NCBI GenBank assembly: GCA_963765295.1
Contig: CAVXVO010000004.1
Location: 62,001 to 126,000, forward strand
Direction: 5' to 3'
Origin: PALSA-612 sp963765295
Lineage (GTDB): Bacteria; Actinomycetota; Thermoleophilia; Gaiellales; Gaiellaceae
DNA: 64,000 nt
The position numbers were made by a program, and so were the translations under genes. The notes beneath the pieces were generated by a model. That model was given only the letters and a program-made list of their open reading frames with translations. It was not told the origin of the DNA and did not search any database. Shown one piece after another: positions 44,971 through 54,057 of this stretch (position 1 is the first letter of the stretch; each line of letters starts with the position of its first letter).

Positions 44971-45252
44971 CTAGCTGGGCGCGTCCGCCTGGTCGCGAAC
45001 GACGACGTGTCTGCCGATCCGGACGACGTCGTCCCAGGGGATGATCGCGTGGCCGTGGACCTTGGCTTGCCCGGCCCCACCGCTGCCGCCCGTGCCGATG
45101 CCGTAGCGCTCGAGAATGCCGAGATTGCCGGTTGCCAGTCCGGTGACGCGGAGCCGCCCCGCGGTGAGCTCGCCGCGGATGTCGTGGACGCGGCCGAGCC
45201 GCCGGCCGGACTCGGTGACGACGCGACGATTCAGGAGGTCGGAGAGGAGCAT
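44971..45252 (-). CDS. PRC-barrel domain protein
   Basis: This 93-residue single-domain protein (LLSDLLNRRVVTESGRRLGR, then VHDIRGELTAGRLRVTGLAT and IIPWDDVVRIGRHVVVRDQA) shows the PRC-barrel pattern also found in RimM. Its ATG overlaps the upstream PRC gene's stop at 45252. It is the last gene of the Nramp operon and probably modulates or senses the transported metal or a partner protein. That role is inference. Confidence 0.8.
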   Translation of the reverse strand: MLLSDLLNRRVVTESGRRLGRVHDIRGELTAGRLRVTGLATGNLGILERYGIGTGGSGGAGQAKVHGHAIIPWDDVVRIGRHVVVRDQADAPS

Positions 45253-45596
45253 CAGGAACCGGGGATCCTCCTGACGAGGGCCGCGTAGCGCTCGTCGCCA
45301 CGGTTGAGGCGCAGCTCTCGCGCGGGGTGCTTGAGGTTGACGGTCGACCCGACCGTGTCGACCTCGCTCCAGGGCACGTGGACTGCGTTGCCGGAGAAAC
45401 GGGCGGCGAGTCGTCCGAGGAGGCCGCGCGATCGCCAGGCGTTGCCGCCGACGAGGATCTCGGCGACCTCCGGCGAGCCCGTGCCGATGCCGGCGATCTC
45501 GAGATCGTCGACCTTGCCGCAGTTCTGCCCGTCGCGGTCGACCAGTTGGTGGTCGAGGATGCCGAGTGCGATGTCGACCTCGACGGGCCCGTTCAT
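45252..45596 (-). CDS. PRC-barrel-like domain protein
   Basis: This 114-residue protein has VDIALGILDHQLVDRDGQNC, GKVDDLEIAG, then AVHVPWSEVDTVGSTVNLKH, which fits a PRC-barrel with a short insertion (AWRSRGLLGRLAARFSGN). It overlaps the Nramp stop as ATGA and the next PRC gene by one base. Two PRC proteins directly behind a metal transporter suggest a regulatory or scaffold pair. Confidence 0.77.
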   Translation of the reverse strand: MNGPVEVDIALGILDHQLVDRDGQNCGKVDDLEIAGIGTGSPEVAEILVGGNAWRSRGLLGRLAARFSGNAVHVPWSEVDTVGSTVNLKHPARELRLNRGDERYAALVRRIPGS

Positions 45597-46828
45597 CCCT
45601 CGCCCCCGTTCGTCAGCAGCATCAGCGGAATCGCGGCGACCGCGATCACGAGGATGACGCCGAAGTAGGCGACGCCGAAGACATTTGCCAGCTTCCCGTT
45701 CCTGTTCGGCCCCATGTAGGTCCGGTCGTTGGCGATGAGAAGGATCGGCAGATACGTGAGGGGGAGCGCGACGACCGAGAAGATGACCGAGTACTCGGTG
45801 AGCTTCACGGGGTCATACCCGGACATGACGACGACGAGCGCGAGCGCGAACATGACCAGCCAGGAGAGTGTGAACCGCGACGCGCTCGCCGGTCGCTCCT
45901 TCTTGCCCCACTTCCAGCCGAAGAACTGGGCGATGTTGTAGGCGCCCGAGAAGGACGTTTCGATCGCCGCTCCCCCGACGGCGAACAGCATCCCGACCAG
46001 GGCGAGGAGGAGGCCGGCCTGCCCGAGCGCGTGTGCGGGGGCGAGCGCAGGTGTGCCGAGAAACTGCGGCGAGACCCCTCTCGGCAGGAACACGACCGCG
46101 GCCACGATCATGAGCGAGCAGGAAAGCAAGCCGCCCAATCCATAGCCGATCATCGACGTGACCTTGTTCAACCGGAGCTCCTTCAGTCCCCAGTGGTCCT
46201 CGACGGCTCCGGACGAGTAGAAGTAGACCTCGTACGGCGTCATTGCCGCCCCGAGCAGCCCGACGACGAAGTAGAGGTAGACCAGCCAGCTTCCGCCCGT
46301 GTGCGAGCCGGGGACGAATCCGTGCGCGACCCGGCCCCAGTCCGGGTGGAGCTTGATCGCCGCGACGACGAACACGAGCAGGCAGAGACCGAGGTAGCCG
46401 AATACCCGTTCGATCCACTCGAAGGGAAGCACCCAGCAGCAGACGACCAGCCCGCAGACCGCGAACAGGATCAGGAGCCGATACGGGAGCCCTGAGAGCA
46501 GCTGCAGGCAGATGGCGACGCCTCCGATCTCGGCGGCGCAGGTCATGAGGTTGACGACCTCGGAGGCGACGAGGGTCGCCAGGGCGGCGCCGAAGCCTGT
46601 TCGCTCGCGAACGAGGTCGAACACGGGCCGCTTGGCGACTGCCGCGACCCTGCCGCACATCTCCGAGTAGACCGTGATCCCGACGACGCCCACGGCCACG
46701 ACCCAGAGGAGCTGGAAACCGAAGGTCGCGCCCGCCTGCGTGTTGAAGACGAGATCGCCGATGTCGACGAACCCTCCGATCGCCGACAGGATCCCGAGCG
46801 CGACGGCCAACACGCTCTTCAGGCTCAC
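45593..46828 (-). CDS. Nramp-family transporter with non-canonical metal-binding motifs
   Basis: This 411-residue protein has about eleven membrane segments in the LeuT/Nramp order. TM1 reads FVDIGDLVFNTQAGATFGFQ, where Nramp proteins usually have DPGN then ATNIQAGA. TM6 reads LLGAAMTPYEVYFYSSGAVE, where the usual motif is MPH. The methionine and histidine that favour Mn/Fe are therefore Thr and Tyr here. The other helices (AEIGGVAICLQLLSGLPYRL, GGAAIETSFSGAYNIAQFFG) are typical. A different cation, for example Mg, is plausible by analogy with Nramp-related Mg transporters. The GTG start overlaps the lipoprotein stop; two PRC-barrel genes follow. Confidence 0.83.
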   Translation of the reverse strand: MSLKSVLAVALGILSAIGGFVDIGDLVFNTQAGATFGFQLLWVVAVGVVGITVYSEMCGRVAAVAKRPVFDLVRERTGFGAALATLVASEVVNLMTCAAEIGGVAICLQLLSGLPYRLLILFAVCGLVVCCWVLPFEWIERVFGYLGLCLLVFVVAAIKLHPDWGRVAHGFVPGSHTGGSWLVYLYFVVGLLGAAMTPYEVYFYSSGAVEDHWGLKELRLNKVTSMIGYGLGGLLSCSLMIVAAVVFLPRGVSPQFLGTPALAPAHALGQAGLLLALVGMLFAVGGAAIETSFSGAYNIAQFFGWKWGKKERPASASRFTLSWLVMFALALVVVMSGYDPVKLTEYSVIFSVVALPLTYLPILLIANDRTYMGPNRNGKLANVFGVAYFGVILVIAVAAIPLMLLTNGGEG

Positions 46829-47232
46829 TGCAGCCCCTGGCCGATCTTCTCGCTCTGCTTCGCCGCTTTCCCGAGCTCGCGTGCAATCCGCGCCTGCTCG
46901 CTCCGAGACGCGCTTCCGAGTCGCCCGAGCTCGACCGTGACTCGACTCGCGAGCCGTCTCAGCTCGCGCAACGACGAGCGCAGCCCGGGAGCCGCGGTCG
47001 CCTTTGTCAACGACTCCGCGGTGTTCCGAGCGGCCGCGCGGAGCTCCGTTGCATGCTGTTGCGTGTAGATGGCCGTCGTCTTCCCGGCCGCAGCGTCTCC
47101 CGCCAGCAGAGCGCCCTCTGCCGACAGAGATTGCAGATTGTCCGCCTCTTTCGACAGCGCATTCGCGCCGAGCGACCCGCCCCCGCCACACCCCGCCGCC
47201 ACCAGCCCGCAGGAGAGGGAGACGAGCAGCAA
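46825..47232 (-). CDS. putative lipoprotein upstream of the Nramp gene (start unresolved)
   Basis: The frame contains LLLVSLSCGLVAAGCGGGGS, a clear lipobox (VAAGC), followed by an Ala/Leu-rich helical protein (ANALSKEADNLQSLSAEGAL, LRELRRLASRVTVELGRLGS). It ends at a TGA that overlaps the Nramp GTG. The TTG at 47232 gives a very short signal peptide without basic residues. A longer start (a GTG near 47331 reading VIERQHPETP, or the ATG-type start at 47571) or an unseen frameshift is possible. Function is unknown; it may be an extracellular partner of the transporter. Confidence 0.6.
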   Translation of the reverse strand: MLLVSLSCGLVAAGCGGGGSLGANALSKEADNLQSLSAEGALLAGDAAAGKTTAIYTQQHATELRAAARNTAESLTKATAAPGLRSSLRELRRLASRVTVELGRLGSASRSEQARIARELGKAAKQSEKIGQGLQ

Positions 47233-47614
47233 ACACCTGACGGAACGCGGAACGTTCCACCCCGCGGACCGGTTCGAAAGCGCAGACCGTCGAGACGTCG
47301 TCGGAGTCTCCGGATGTTGACGTTCGATCACGCGCAAGCGTCGCAATACCCAGGCCCAAACGTCCGCCGCGATCAGCCGCACGTCAAGACGCACTGCCGA
47401 AATACCCCTCGCCGCACGGGTTTCGGAGTCGCGTCGAGGTGGGTACCCCGAAGGCGAAACACGAAGATGGCTGGCCGCGCGACGGTGGCCGTGCCTCCCG
47501 GGTTTCTGGCGCTTCCCCGGGCCGGCGCGGAGAAGAGCGCCTCGTTCACCGTCGCGCGGCGGCAGCCTCACAGCGGTAGCGGCACGCGGCTATCCAGTCG
47601 GGTCGACGCCGGCC
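47233..47614. other. intergenic or leader stretch before the Nramp operon
   Basis: About 380 bases separate the lipoprotein's certain part from the AI-2E-type gene. The leftward frame of the lipoprotein stays open through it, but the encoded residues (Arg/Pro/Ser-rich) look non-coding. I see no RNA gene or strong hairpin. The promoter of the lipoprotein-Nramp-PRC operon should lie here. Confidence 0.45.
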
Positions 47615-48736
47615 TCAACGGCCGCGTGTGGCGACGCGGCGGGCTTTCGTCTCGACTTTCTTCTGGTACTCCTTCAGCTCGCCCGACTGGAGGAAGACCG
47701 TCGGGACCGTCTCGCTGGCAGGGCTCTTGCCGCGGACGAGGACGTCGACGAGTGTCGCCGCCACGGCGGTGAATGGCACCGCGAGCGGGACATAGGCGGC
47801 GCCGAGCAGGAGGCCGACGCCGGTGACGACGACGAGGACGGCGAGTGGGGCAATGCCGATCGTGTTGCCCATGACCTTCGGCTGGATCAGGTAGTCCTGC
47901 AGGAGGCGCAACCCGTAGACGGCCACCGCCGTCAGCACCGCCGCCTCGACCGAGACCGTCAGCGCGACACCGACCGAGAGGACGCCGGCAAGGAGCGGCC
48001 CGACGACCGGGATGATCTCGACGATGCCGGCGAGGATGCCGAGCAGCAGCCAGTAGGGAAGGCCGATCGCCCAGAACGCGAACGAGAGCACGGTGCCGAC
48101 GAAGGCGATCAGCAGCAGCGACGCCCGTACGTAGGCGCCGAGCTTCAGCTCGACCAGGTCCCAGGTGTCCTTCACCGTCTGACGCCGAGCCCGCGGCAAC
48201 AGCGACACGACGAGTGCCTCCGCCCGCTCGCGCTCGTGGATCCAGTAGGCGGCGCTCGCGAGCACGAAGAAGACGCCGACCAGGATCTCGACGGCCGCCC
48301 GGCCGGCGTCGAGTGCCGTGTGCACGATGCCGCCCGCCTTCGGAAGCTTCTTCAGCTCGTTCTGGAGGCCGACGAGGACGTCATGCTTGATCCCGGTCGA
48401 GTTGCTCGCGGCCTGCTTCAGATGCTGGCGCGTCTGCGGGACATTGCCGATTGCGTGCTCCACCTGACCGAGCAGGTTCGGGACGACCTGCCACAGGAGA
48501 AGGGCGATCAGCCCCGCGAGCACCGCGTAGTGCAGCAGCACCCCGGCGGTGCGCGGGATCCGGTACAGCGCCAGTCGCTCGACACCGGGCCGCATCGCCG
48601 AGGCGAGCATGAAGCTGAGGAAGAGCAGCGCGACGAGAACCTTCAGCTTCCAGATCGCGACGAAGCCGACGACCGTCAGCACCGCCACCGAGGTGACGAC
48701 GAACGACCTCCGCGCAGCGCTTGTCCTTGCCGTCAT
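47615..48736 (-). CDS. AI-2E family transporter (permease)
   Basis: This 373-residue protein has about eight membrane segments of the AI-2E/UPF0118 family. It begins SFVVTSVAVLTVVGFVAIWK, has a soluble central helix region (QVEHAIGNVPQTRQHLKQAA), and the conserved LPYWLLLGILAGIVEIIPVV with GPLLAGVLSVG. YGLRLLQDYLIQPKVMGNTI is the typical late motif. Despite the name, most members are Na/H antiporters or exporters of unknown substrate. It is monocistronic, with an ATG at 48736. Confidence 0.88.
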   Translation of the reverse strand: MTARTSAARRSFVVTSVAVLTVVGFVAIWKLKVLVALLFLSFMLASAMRPGVERLALYRIPRTAGVLLHYAVLAGLIALLLWQVVPNLLGQVEHAIGNVPQTRQHLKQAASNSTGIKHDVLVGLQNELKKLPKAGGIVHTALDAGRAAVEILVGVFFVLASAAYWIHERERAEALVVSLLPRARRQTVKDTWDLVELKLGAYVRASLLLIAFVGTVLSFAFWAIGLPYWLLLGILAGIVEIIPVVGPLLAGVLSVGVALTVSVEAAVLTAVAVYGLRLLQDYLIQPKVMGNTIGIAPLAVLVVVTGVGLLLGAAYVPLAVPFTAVAATLVDVLVRGKSPASETVPTVFLQSGELKEYQKKVETKARRVATRGR

Positions 48737-48782
48737 TGCCTCGTCACCGTCGGTGAACCGAACGCCTGCCCCGACCCGGCGG

Positions 48783-49130
48783 CTATCGTCGCTTCCTCGC
48801 GTCGACCGCGCGCTGGAGCTGAGCCTTCTTCATCTTCGAACGCCCGGCGATGTTCATCCGACGCGCCTCCTGGTACAGCTGCTCACGGGTGCGGCCCTTC
48901 GCACGGCTCGTGCCTGACCGCAGCCCCCCGCGCCGGCTCGACGACATGTCCGTTCGCGAAAGCTTCGATCCCGTCCGCGACTCCCCGGAACGAGCCCGTT
49001 CCTTGTTGACGGTGCGGGCTGCGATCTCCTCCGCACGCGCCGTCGACACGCCGCGCTTCTTCTCACTGTCCTTGATGTGCTCGTACTGACGGGCGCGCTT
49101 CGTTCCTGTCTTCACTCCGCGTGGCGGCAT
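48783..49130 (-). CDS. small basic protein with C-terminal Rho_N/SAP-like motif
   Basis: This 115-residue, very basic protein starts with PRGVKTGTKRARQYEHIKDS then EKKRGVSTARAEEIAARTVN, a pattern I know from small actinobacterial proteins annotated as plasmid-stabilisation-like. The C-terminus, TREQLYQEARRMNIAGRSKM then KKAQLQRAVDARKR, is a Rho N-terminal/SAP-type helical motif that often binds nucleic acid. The ATG at 49130 is preferred to one further upstream. It may be a nucleoid- or stress-associated protein. Confidence 0.75.
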   Translation of the reverse strand: MPPRGVKTGTKRARQYEHIKDSEKKRGVSTARAEEIAARTVNKERARSGESRTGSKLSRTDMSSSRRGGLRSGTSRAKGRTREQLYQEARRMNIAGRSKMKKAQLQRAVDARKRR

Positions 49131-49379
49131 GCTGCCTCCTCTCGTCAACACAACGTGGTCGGTCAGGCAGGTACCCGTTTACGGCGCCTCTAACCTCGGG
49201 GCACGGCTGCGTCATTTGCCTACGGCAGCGTTCTCCAGGAAGGCGCCACCAGGAAGACCGGTGTGTGCCCTCTGTGCGGCGATCGCCTCCGTCTCGGTGG
49301 CGACACGCGACTGCTCGACCACTCCGCCGCCGCGGATCCTGAACGTTAGAGCCGGCTCAGCCGGCGGCGCGCCTGGTCG

Positions 49380-50900
49380 TCAGCGACCGGTCGCGCCGGC
49401 GACGAAGGACGCGATCGCCTCGGTGAAGTCTCGCCGGCTCGTTTCCCACGCGTAGAACATGTGCCCGCCGCCGAAGTGCCGGACCGTCAGGCGTTCCGTC
49501 ATGTCGGGGTCGAGCCGCATCAGGTTTCGCAGCCGATCGGTCGCGTAGTAGGGGGTGACGAGGTCGTACCGCCCGTGCGTGATGAACGCCTTCATGTGTG
49601 GGTTGAGCGACATGCCGTAACGGAAGTCGTCCGTCGCGCCGACCGGCGGGACGAAGAAGTGCTGATCGGTGTCTTCCTTCCAGGCCTTGTTGACCTCGAG
49701 GCTGATGACCGTGTACTCGCGATCGGTCTCGACGCCGATCTCGGAGCGGAGCAGCCTGTTGATCGCCATCGTGTACGTGGGGCTGATCCCGGAGAAGGTC
49801 GGATCGGGGCCGGCGAACGAGTCGCGGTCGGGAAATGGATCCGTGGCCGTGATCGTCGCGTCGTAGAGGCCGATCACCTTCCGTTGGTCGCGGAGCAGCT
49901 CGCGCGAGAACGTGCGAATCGTGATCCGCCCTTCGGCGCGGGAGACGATGCCCGGCGGGAGCCCGACGAGATCGCCCAGCCTGGTGAGGACATGGTCGCG
50001 CTCGGCGGGCGCCATCGAGGCGCCGCGCGTGAGGAAGGACGCGTAGCCGCCGGTCGCGAACGCCTCGGCGTCGCGCAGCACGACGTCGAGCGCAGTACCG
50101 GCTGCGAAGGCGCGTGAACAGCCGTGATGCACAGCTGCGGCAGCCATCGTCGGCAGCGTGTCGACCCAGGCGAGGACGTCGTAGTCGTTCGGGACCAAGC
50201 CCGACAATTCGAGCGCGGGCGAGATCAGGATCGCCCCGTTGAGCCCGATCCCGGCGTCTTCCTGAAGCATGCGTACCAGGCGTCCGACGCGATAGCCGCC
50301 GTAGCTTTCGCCTGCGACGAGAACGGGCGATCCCCAGCGGCCGTTCTCCGAGAGCCAGCGGCCCATGAACTCGCACAACGACTCGAGATCGCGCTTCAGC
50401 CCGAAGTACTCCTTCGGATCGGTCGCGCCGTCGCTCTTGCCGTCCTTCCCGTCGTCCTTCGCCGCGTCGCCCTTCTCGGGCTCGATCACACGGCTGAAGC
50501 CCGTCCCCACGGGGTCGACGAACACGAGGTCGGTGAACTCGAGCCAGGACGACTCGTTCTGCACGAGTCGGGGTGGCATCTCCGGGAGCGTCCCGTCCGC
50601 CGGAAAGGCGACCCGTTGCGGGCCGACGACGCCGAGGTGCAGATACGCCGACGACGCACCCGGACCGCCGTTGAAGACGAACATCACCGGCCGATCGTCG
50701 GCGGCGCCCGCGGCGACGTACGAGACCGAGAAGATCTCCGCGGAGGGCTTCTCCTTCTTGCGCAGCACCAGCCACTTCGCGCTCGCCGTGTAGTCGATCG
50801 GTGCTGCTCCCCCGGTCCACCTGGCGGACGTCTCCGCCCCCGGCGGCGGCTCGTGCTCAGCCCGGGCGGGCGTGCCCTCCTGCGGTCCCTGGTCGCTCAC
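49380..50900 (-). CDS. S10 family serine carboxypeptidase-like peptidase
   Basis: This 506-residue alpha/beta-hydrolase peptidase has the oxyanion segment VMFVFNGGPGASSAYLHLGV, FVDPVGTGFSRVIEPEKG, the nucleophile serine in VLVAGESYGGYRVGRL, the aspartate in ITHGRYDLVTPYYATDRL and the histidine in HFGGGHMFYAWE. An insertion rich in Lys, Asp and Gly (DAAKDDGKDGKSDGATDPKE) is typical of bacterial members. There is no signal peptide with the GTG start at 50900, so it appears cytoplasmic. It diverges from the second DAO flavoprotein across 105 bases. Confidence 0.88.
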   Translation of the reverse strand: MSDQGPQEGTPARAEHEPPPGAETSARWTGGAAPIDYTASAKWLVLRKKEKPSAEIFSVSYVAAGAADDRPVMFVFNGGPGASSAYLHLGVVGPQRVAFPADGTLPEMPPRLVQNESSWLEFTDLVFVDPVGTGFSRVIEPEKGDAAKDDGKDGKSDGATDPKEYFGLKRDLESLCEFMGRWLSENGRWGSPVLVAGESYGGYRVGRLVRMLQEDAGIGLNGAILISPALELSGLVPNDYDVLAWVDTLPTMAAAAVHHGCSRAFAAGTALDVVLRDAEAFATGGYASFLTRGASMAPAERDHVLTRLGDLVGLPPGIVSRAEGRITIRTFSRELLRDQRKVIGLYDATITATDPFPDRDSFAGPDPTFSGISPTYTMAINRLLRSEIGVETDREYTVISLEVNKAWKEDTDQHFFVPPVGATDDFRYGMSLNPHMKAFITHGRYDLVTPYYATDRLRNLMRLDPDMTERLTVRHFGGGHMFYAWETSRRDFTEAIASFVAGATGR

Positions 50901-51005
50901 GGGGGAGACGCTAACGAAACGACGCCGGACGAAGCGGGAGAGGAGGTCCGCAGCGGGACGTCGACCGCCGTGTCGCTCCGGGTGCAACCGCTCTATGGTC
51001 CCGGA

Positions 51006-52418
51006 GTGGGACAGACGAGTTGGATTCTCGGACGGGGCGCGCCCGAGCCCTCCGCCAGGCCGTACGCGGATCTTCCGAATCGCTCTCCGTGGATCGATCA
51101 GCTTGCCGTCGACGGGCCGCCGCGGCCGCTCGGCTTCGACACGACCGCCGATGTCGCGGTCGTCGGTGCAGGCATTGCAGGGATCGCGACGGCGTTCTTC
51201 GCCCTACGCGCGAGCACCAAGAGCGTGCTGCTCGTCGAGCGGGATCGGGTGGCCCGGGGTGCGACCGGTCGGAATGCGGGTGCGCTGGCGACCTACTTCG
51301 AGCGTCCGCTCTCGGACATTGCGGATGAGTTCGGCCGGGAGTTGGCGGGCGATGCCCAGCGTGGCTTCGACGACGCCCACGATCTGCTGGACACGATGGT
51401 CGACGAGGCCGGCGTCCGCCTCCGGGTGGAGCGATTCACTGGACACATGGGGATGTTCAACGGACACCACCTGGAGGTGCATCTGCGCTCCATGCTTGTC
51501 CGCCGGCAGGCGGGTTTGCGGCCGCACACATGTGTCGTCTCGGAGGAGGCCGAGTTCCTCGACGAGCTTCCCGCCGCGTTCACGGGGCTGTATTCGGTCG
51601 TCCCCCAGGCGCGGGTGCGGGAGCTGCTGGAGGTCGACGACGACCGCTACCGCGCCGTGCTGTCCGCCCGCGAGGGCTGTGCGAACAGCGCCGTGCTCTG
51701 CCAGCAGGTCCTCGAGTACCTGGAGCGCAGGTACGCGGATCGGTTCGTGTATGCCGATTGCACCAATGTCGAGCGGGTGGTGGTCGGTGCGAATCGGGTG
51801 ACGCTGCACGCCGGCGGCCGTCGAGTGACTGCGGGCCAGGCAGTGCTCTGCACGAACGGCTTCGTCGACCACGTCGTGGAGGACGCCGCCGGCTCTGCGA
51901 TCAGGCTCGCCGCCGACCAGCAGGTCACGGGCCGGGTCGGCTACATGACCGCGTTCGTCGAGGACGCGCCAAGACCTCCGGCGGGGATGAGCTTCATCCG
52001 CAACACCGTCATCGGCGGCGACACGGCGTACGCGTACGTCACACGACGGAGCTACGAGCGGGCGGCCGAACCGGCGACGCTGATCTGCATGGGCGGCCCC
52101 GAGTACCCCTTCCATGCCGTCTATCAGCGCGACGCGCCGTTTCCGGGAGAGCTGCTACGGACGATGGACGAGGAGGTGCGGCCGTTCGCACAGCCGGCCC
52201 GGCGACCAGGCCTGCCATACGACTTCCACTGGCACGGGCTGATGGGCTACAACGACAGCCGGATCCGCGTGATCGGCGCTCACCCCCGCCACCCGAGGCT
52301 GCTCTACAACCTGGGCTGCAACGGAGTCGGATTCCTCCCGTCGATCCACGGCGGACACCGCGTCGCTCGACTTCTCGCCGGGCATCCCGTCGCGGCCAGC
52401 GTTTTCGACCCACGCTGA
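51006..52418 (+). CDS. FAD-dependent oxidoreductase, DAO family; paralogue of the gene at 6.2 kb
   Basis: This intact 470-residue flavoprotein starts with GTG at 51006. It has NRSPWIDQLAVDGPPRPLGF, the FAD motif VAVVGAGIAGIATAFFALRA and LLVERDRVARGATGRNAGAL. FTGHMGMFNGHHLEVHLRSM, YSVVPQARVRELLEVDDDRY and FHWHGLMGYNDSRIRVIGAH follow. Nearly every block also occurs in the gene at 6223-7618, so the two are recent or strongly conserved paralogues. The family oxidises amines or amino acids with release of aldehyde and hydrogen peroxide, or uses a quinone. The substrate is unknown. It lies 30 bases ahead of the HD-GYP/LuxR gene. Confidence 0.88.
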   Translation: MGQTSWILGRGAPEPSARPYADLPNRSPWIDQLAVDGPPRPLGFDTTADVAVVGAGIAGIATAFFALRASTKSVLLVERDRVARGATGRNAGALATYFERPLSDIADEFGRELAGDAQRGFDDAHDLLDTMVDEAGVRLRVERFTGHMGMFNGHHLEVHLRSMLVRRQAGLRPHTCVVSEEAEFLDELPAAFTGLYSVVPQARVRELLEVDDDRYRAVLSAREGCANSAVLCQQVLEYLERRYADRFVYADCTNVERVVVGANRVTLHAGGRRVTAGQAVLCTNGFVDHVVEDAAGSAIRLAADQQVTGRVGYMTAFVEDAPRPPAGMSFIRNTVIGGDTAYAYVTRRSYERAAEPATLICMGGPEYPFHAVYQRDAPFPGELLRTMDEEVRPFAQPARRPGLPYDFHWHGLMGYNDSRIRVIGAHPRHPRLLYNLGCNGVGFLPSIHGGHRVARLLAGHPVAASVFDPR

Positions 52419-52448
52419 CGACGGAAGGCGAACGCTTAGGATCCGACC

Positions 52449-54041
52449 GTGGCAGCGGACGAGCCAGCAGGCGCAGAGCTGCCCTCGGGCGATCGGCCGA
52501 TCCGCGCGGCCGAGGTGGTCGGTGCCCTCTCGCTCGCCACAGACCTGGGCACCGGGCAGCCGCTCGAGCACGCGTTGCGCACCGCCGTCCTCGCAGTCCG
52601 ACTCGGCGAGCTCGCCGGGGCGTCGGCGCAGGAACTCGTGGACACGTACTACGTCGCGCTCCTCCACGCTTCCGGGTGCACCTCGAACGGGCACGAGGCG
52701 ATCCAGGTCTACGACGACGACATCGCCCACCGCGCCGCGTTCTTCCTCATCGACACGACCAACCCCGCGGAGGTGCTCGCGTTCTACCGGGCGAACATCG
52801 GCGCCGGACAGCCCCCGGAGGTCCGCGACGCGCTCGTCGCCGATGCGATCGCCAACGCCGGCCCGAGAGCCCGTGACGCGTTCGCGACGATGTGCGAGGT
52901 GGCGCAGCGATTCGCGGGCTGGCTCGAGCTCGGCCCGAACGTCCAGGCGGCGCTCGAGTTCGTGTTCGCGCGCTGGGACGGGCGCGGATTCCCGGACGCG
53001 CGAGGCGACGCGATCCCCCTGCCGATGCGGCTCCTGCACGTGGCGCGGGACATCTCCTTGTTCCTCTCCGCCGCCGGTCCCGACGAGGCGCGAGCCGTCA
53101 TCGAGCGCCGCTCGGATGCCGCGTACGAGCCGCGGCTCGCCGAGCTCGCCGTGCGGAACTTCGCCGACCTCCTCGCCGAGCTGGACGAGGCACGGATGTG
53201 GGAGCAGGCGCTCGAGGCCGAGCCGTTCCCGCAGATCTGGATCGCCGGCGAGAAGGTCGACGCCGCCTTCATGGCCATCGCCGCGCTCACGGGCCTCAAG
53301 TCGCCGTGGCTGCGAGAGCACTCGACGGGCGTCGCCGAGCTCGCCGAAGCCGCCGCCTGGCGCCTGAGCCTCCCCGCGGCGTCCGTCACGCTCGTTCGCC
53401 GGGCCGCGCTCGCACACGACCTGGGCCGGGTGGGCGTGTCGAACGCGATCTGGGAGAAGCCCGGACCGCTCGGGTTCGGCGAATGGGAGCGGGTGCGACT
53501 CCACCCTCACTTCTCGGAGCGCGCCTTCGCCCAGTCGCCGGCGCTCGTTCCGATCGGAATCCTCGCCGGCTCGCACCATGAACGGCTCGACGGCTCCGGC
53601 TACCACCGCGGCACGCGCGGAGCGGCACTCGATCAGCCCGCGCGCATTCTCGCCGCCGCCGACTGCTACGGAGCCATGCGCGAGGCGCGGCCGTACCGCG
53701 CGGCTCTCGACGCGCAGACGGCAGAGACGGAGCTGATGCGCGAGGCCGAAGAAGGACGGCTCGACCCGGAGGCCGTCGACGCTGTGCTCAATGCCGCCGG
53801 CCACCGCGTGCGGGAGCGGTCTCGCGAGCTCCCGGCCGGGCTGACCGAGCGCGAGCTCGAAGTCCTCCTCGTGCTCGTGCGCGGCGATTCCAACCAGGAG
53901 ATCGCCCAGGATCTCGGCATCTCGGCCAAGACCGTCGGGCACCACGTCCAGCACGTCTACCAGAAGGCCGGCGTTCGCAGCCGCGCCGCGGCGACGGTCT
54001 GGGCCTTCGAGCACGACCTCGTTCGCACCGCCTCTGGATAG
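52449..54041 (+). CDS. HD-GYP domain regulator with C-terminal LuxR DNA-binding domain
   Basis: In this 530-residue protein the C-terminal HD-GYP module has RAALAHDLGRVGVSNAIWEK and GSHHERLDGSGYHRGTRGAA, then ILAAADCYGAMREARPYRAA. The N-terminal half looks like a degenerate copy (YYVALLHASGCTSNGHEA and FARWDGRGFPDARGDAIPLP) that lacks the HD pair. The last 65 residues are a LuxR helix-turn-helix (LTERELEVLLVLVRGDSNQE and GISAKTVGHHVQHVYQKAGV). HD-GYP proteins may hydrolyse cyclic dinucleotides; here the output is transcription. It is probably co-transcribed with the flavoprotein gene upstream and converges on glpK. Confidence 0.86.
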   Translation: MAADEPAGAELPSGDRPIRAAEVVGALSLATDLGTGQPLEHALRTAVLAVRLGELAGASAQELVDTYYVALLHASGCTSNGHEAIQVYDDDIAHRAAFFLIDTTNPAEVLAFYRANIGAGQPPEVRDALVADAIANAGPRARDAFATMCEVAQRFAGWLELGPNVQAALEFVFARWDGRGFPDARGDAIPLPMRLLHVARDISLFLSAAGPDEARAVIERRSDAAYEPRLAELAVRNFADLLAELDEARMWEQALEAEPFPQIWIAGEKVDAAFMAIAALTGLKSPWLREHSTGVAELAEAAAWRLSLPAASVTLVRRAALAHDLGRVGVSNAIWEKPGPLGFGEWERVRLHPHFSERAFAQSPALVPIGILAGSHHERLDGSGYHRGTRGAALDQPARILAAADCYGAMREARPYRAALDAQTAETELMREAEEGRLDPEAVDAVLNAAGHRVRERSRELPAGLTERELEVLLVLVRGDSNQEIAQDLGISAKTVGHHVQHVYQKAGVRSRAAATVWAFEHDLVRTASG

Positions 54042-54057
54042 GTTTGCGGGCGTTTCG

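Noticed and set aside
49131..49379. tRNA or small RNA gene in the gap before the S10 peptidase
   Set aside because: No cloverleaf or TTC-loop sequence could be drawn; only short hairpins are present.
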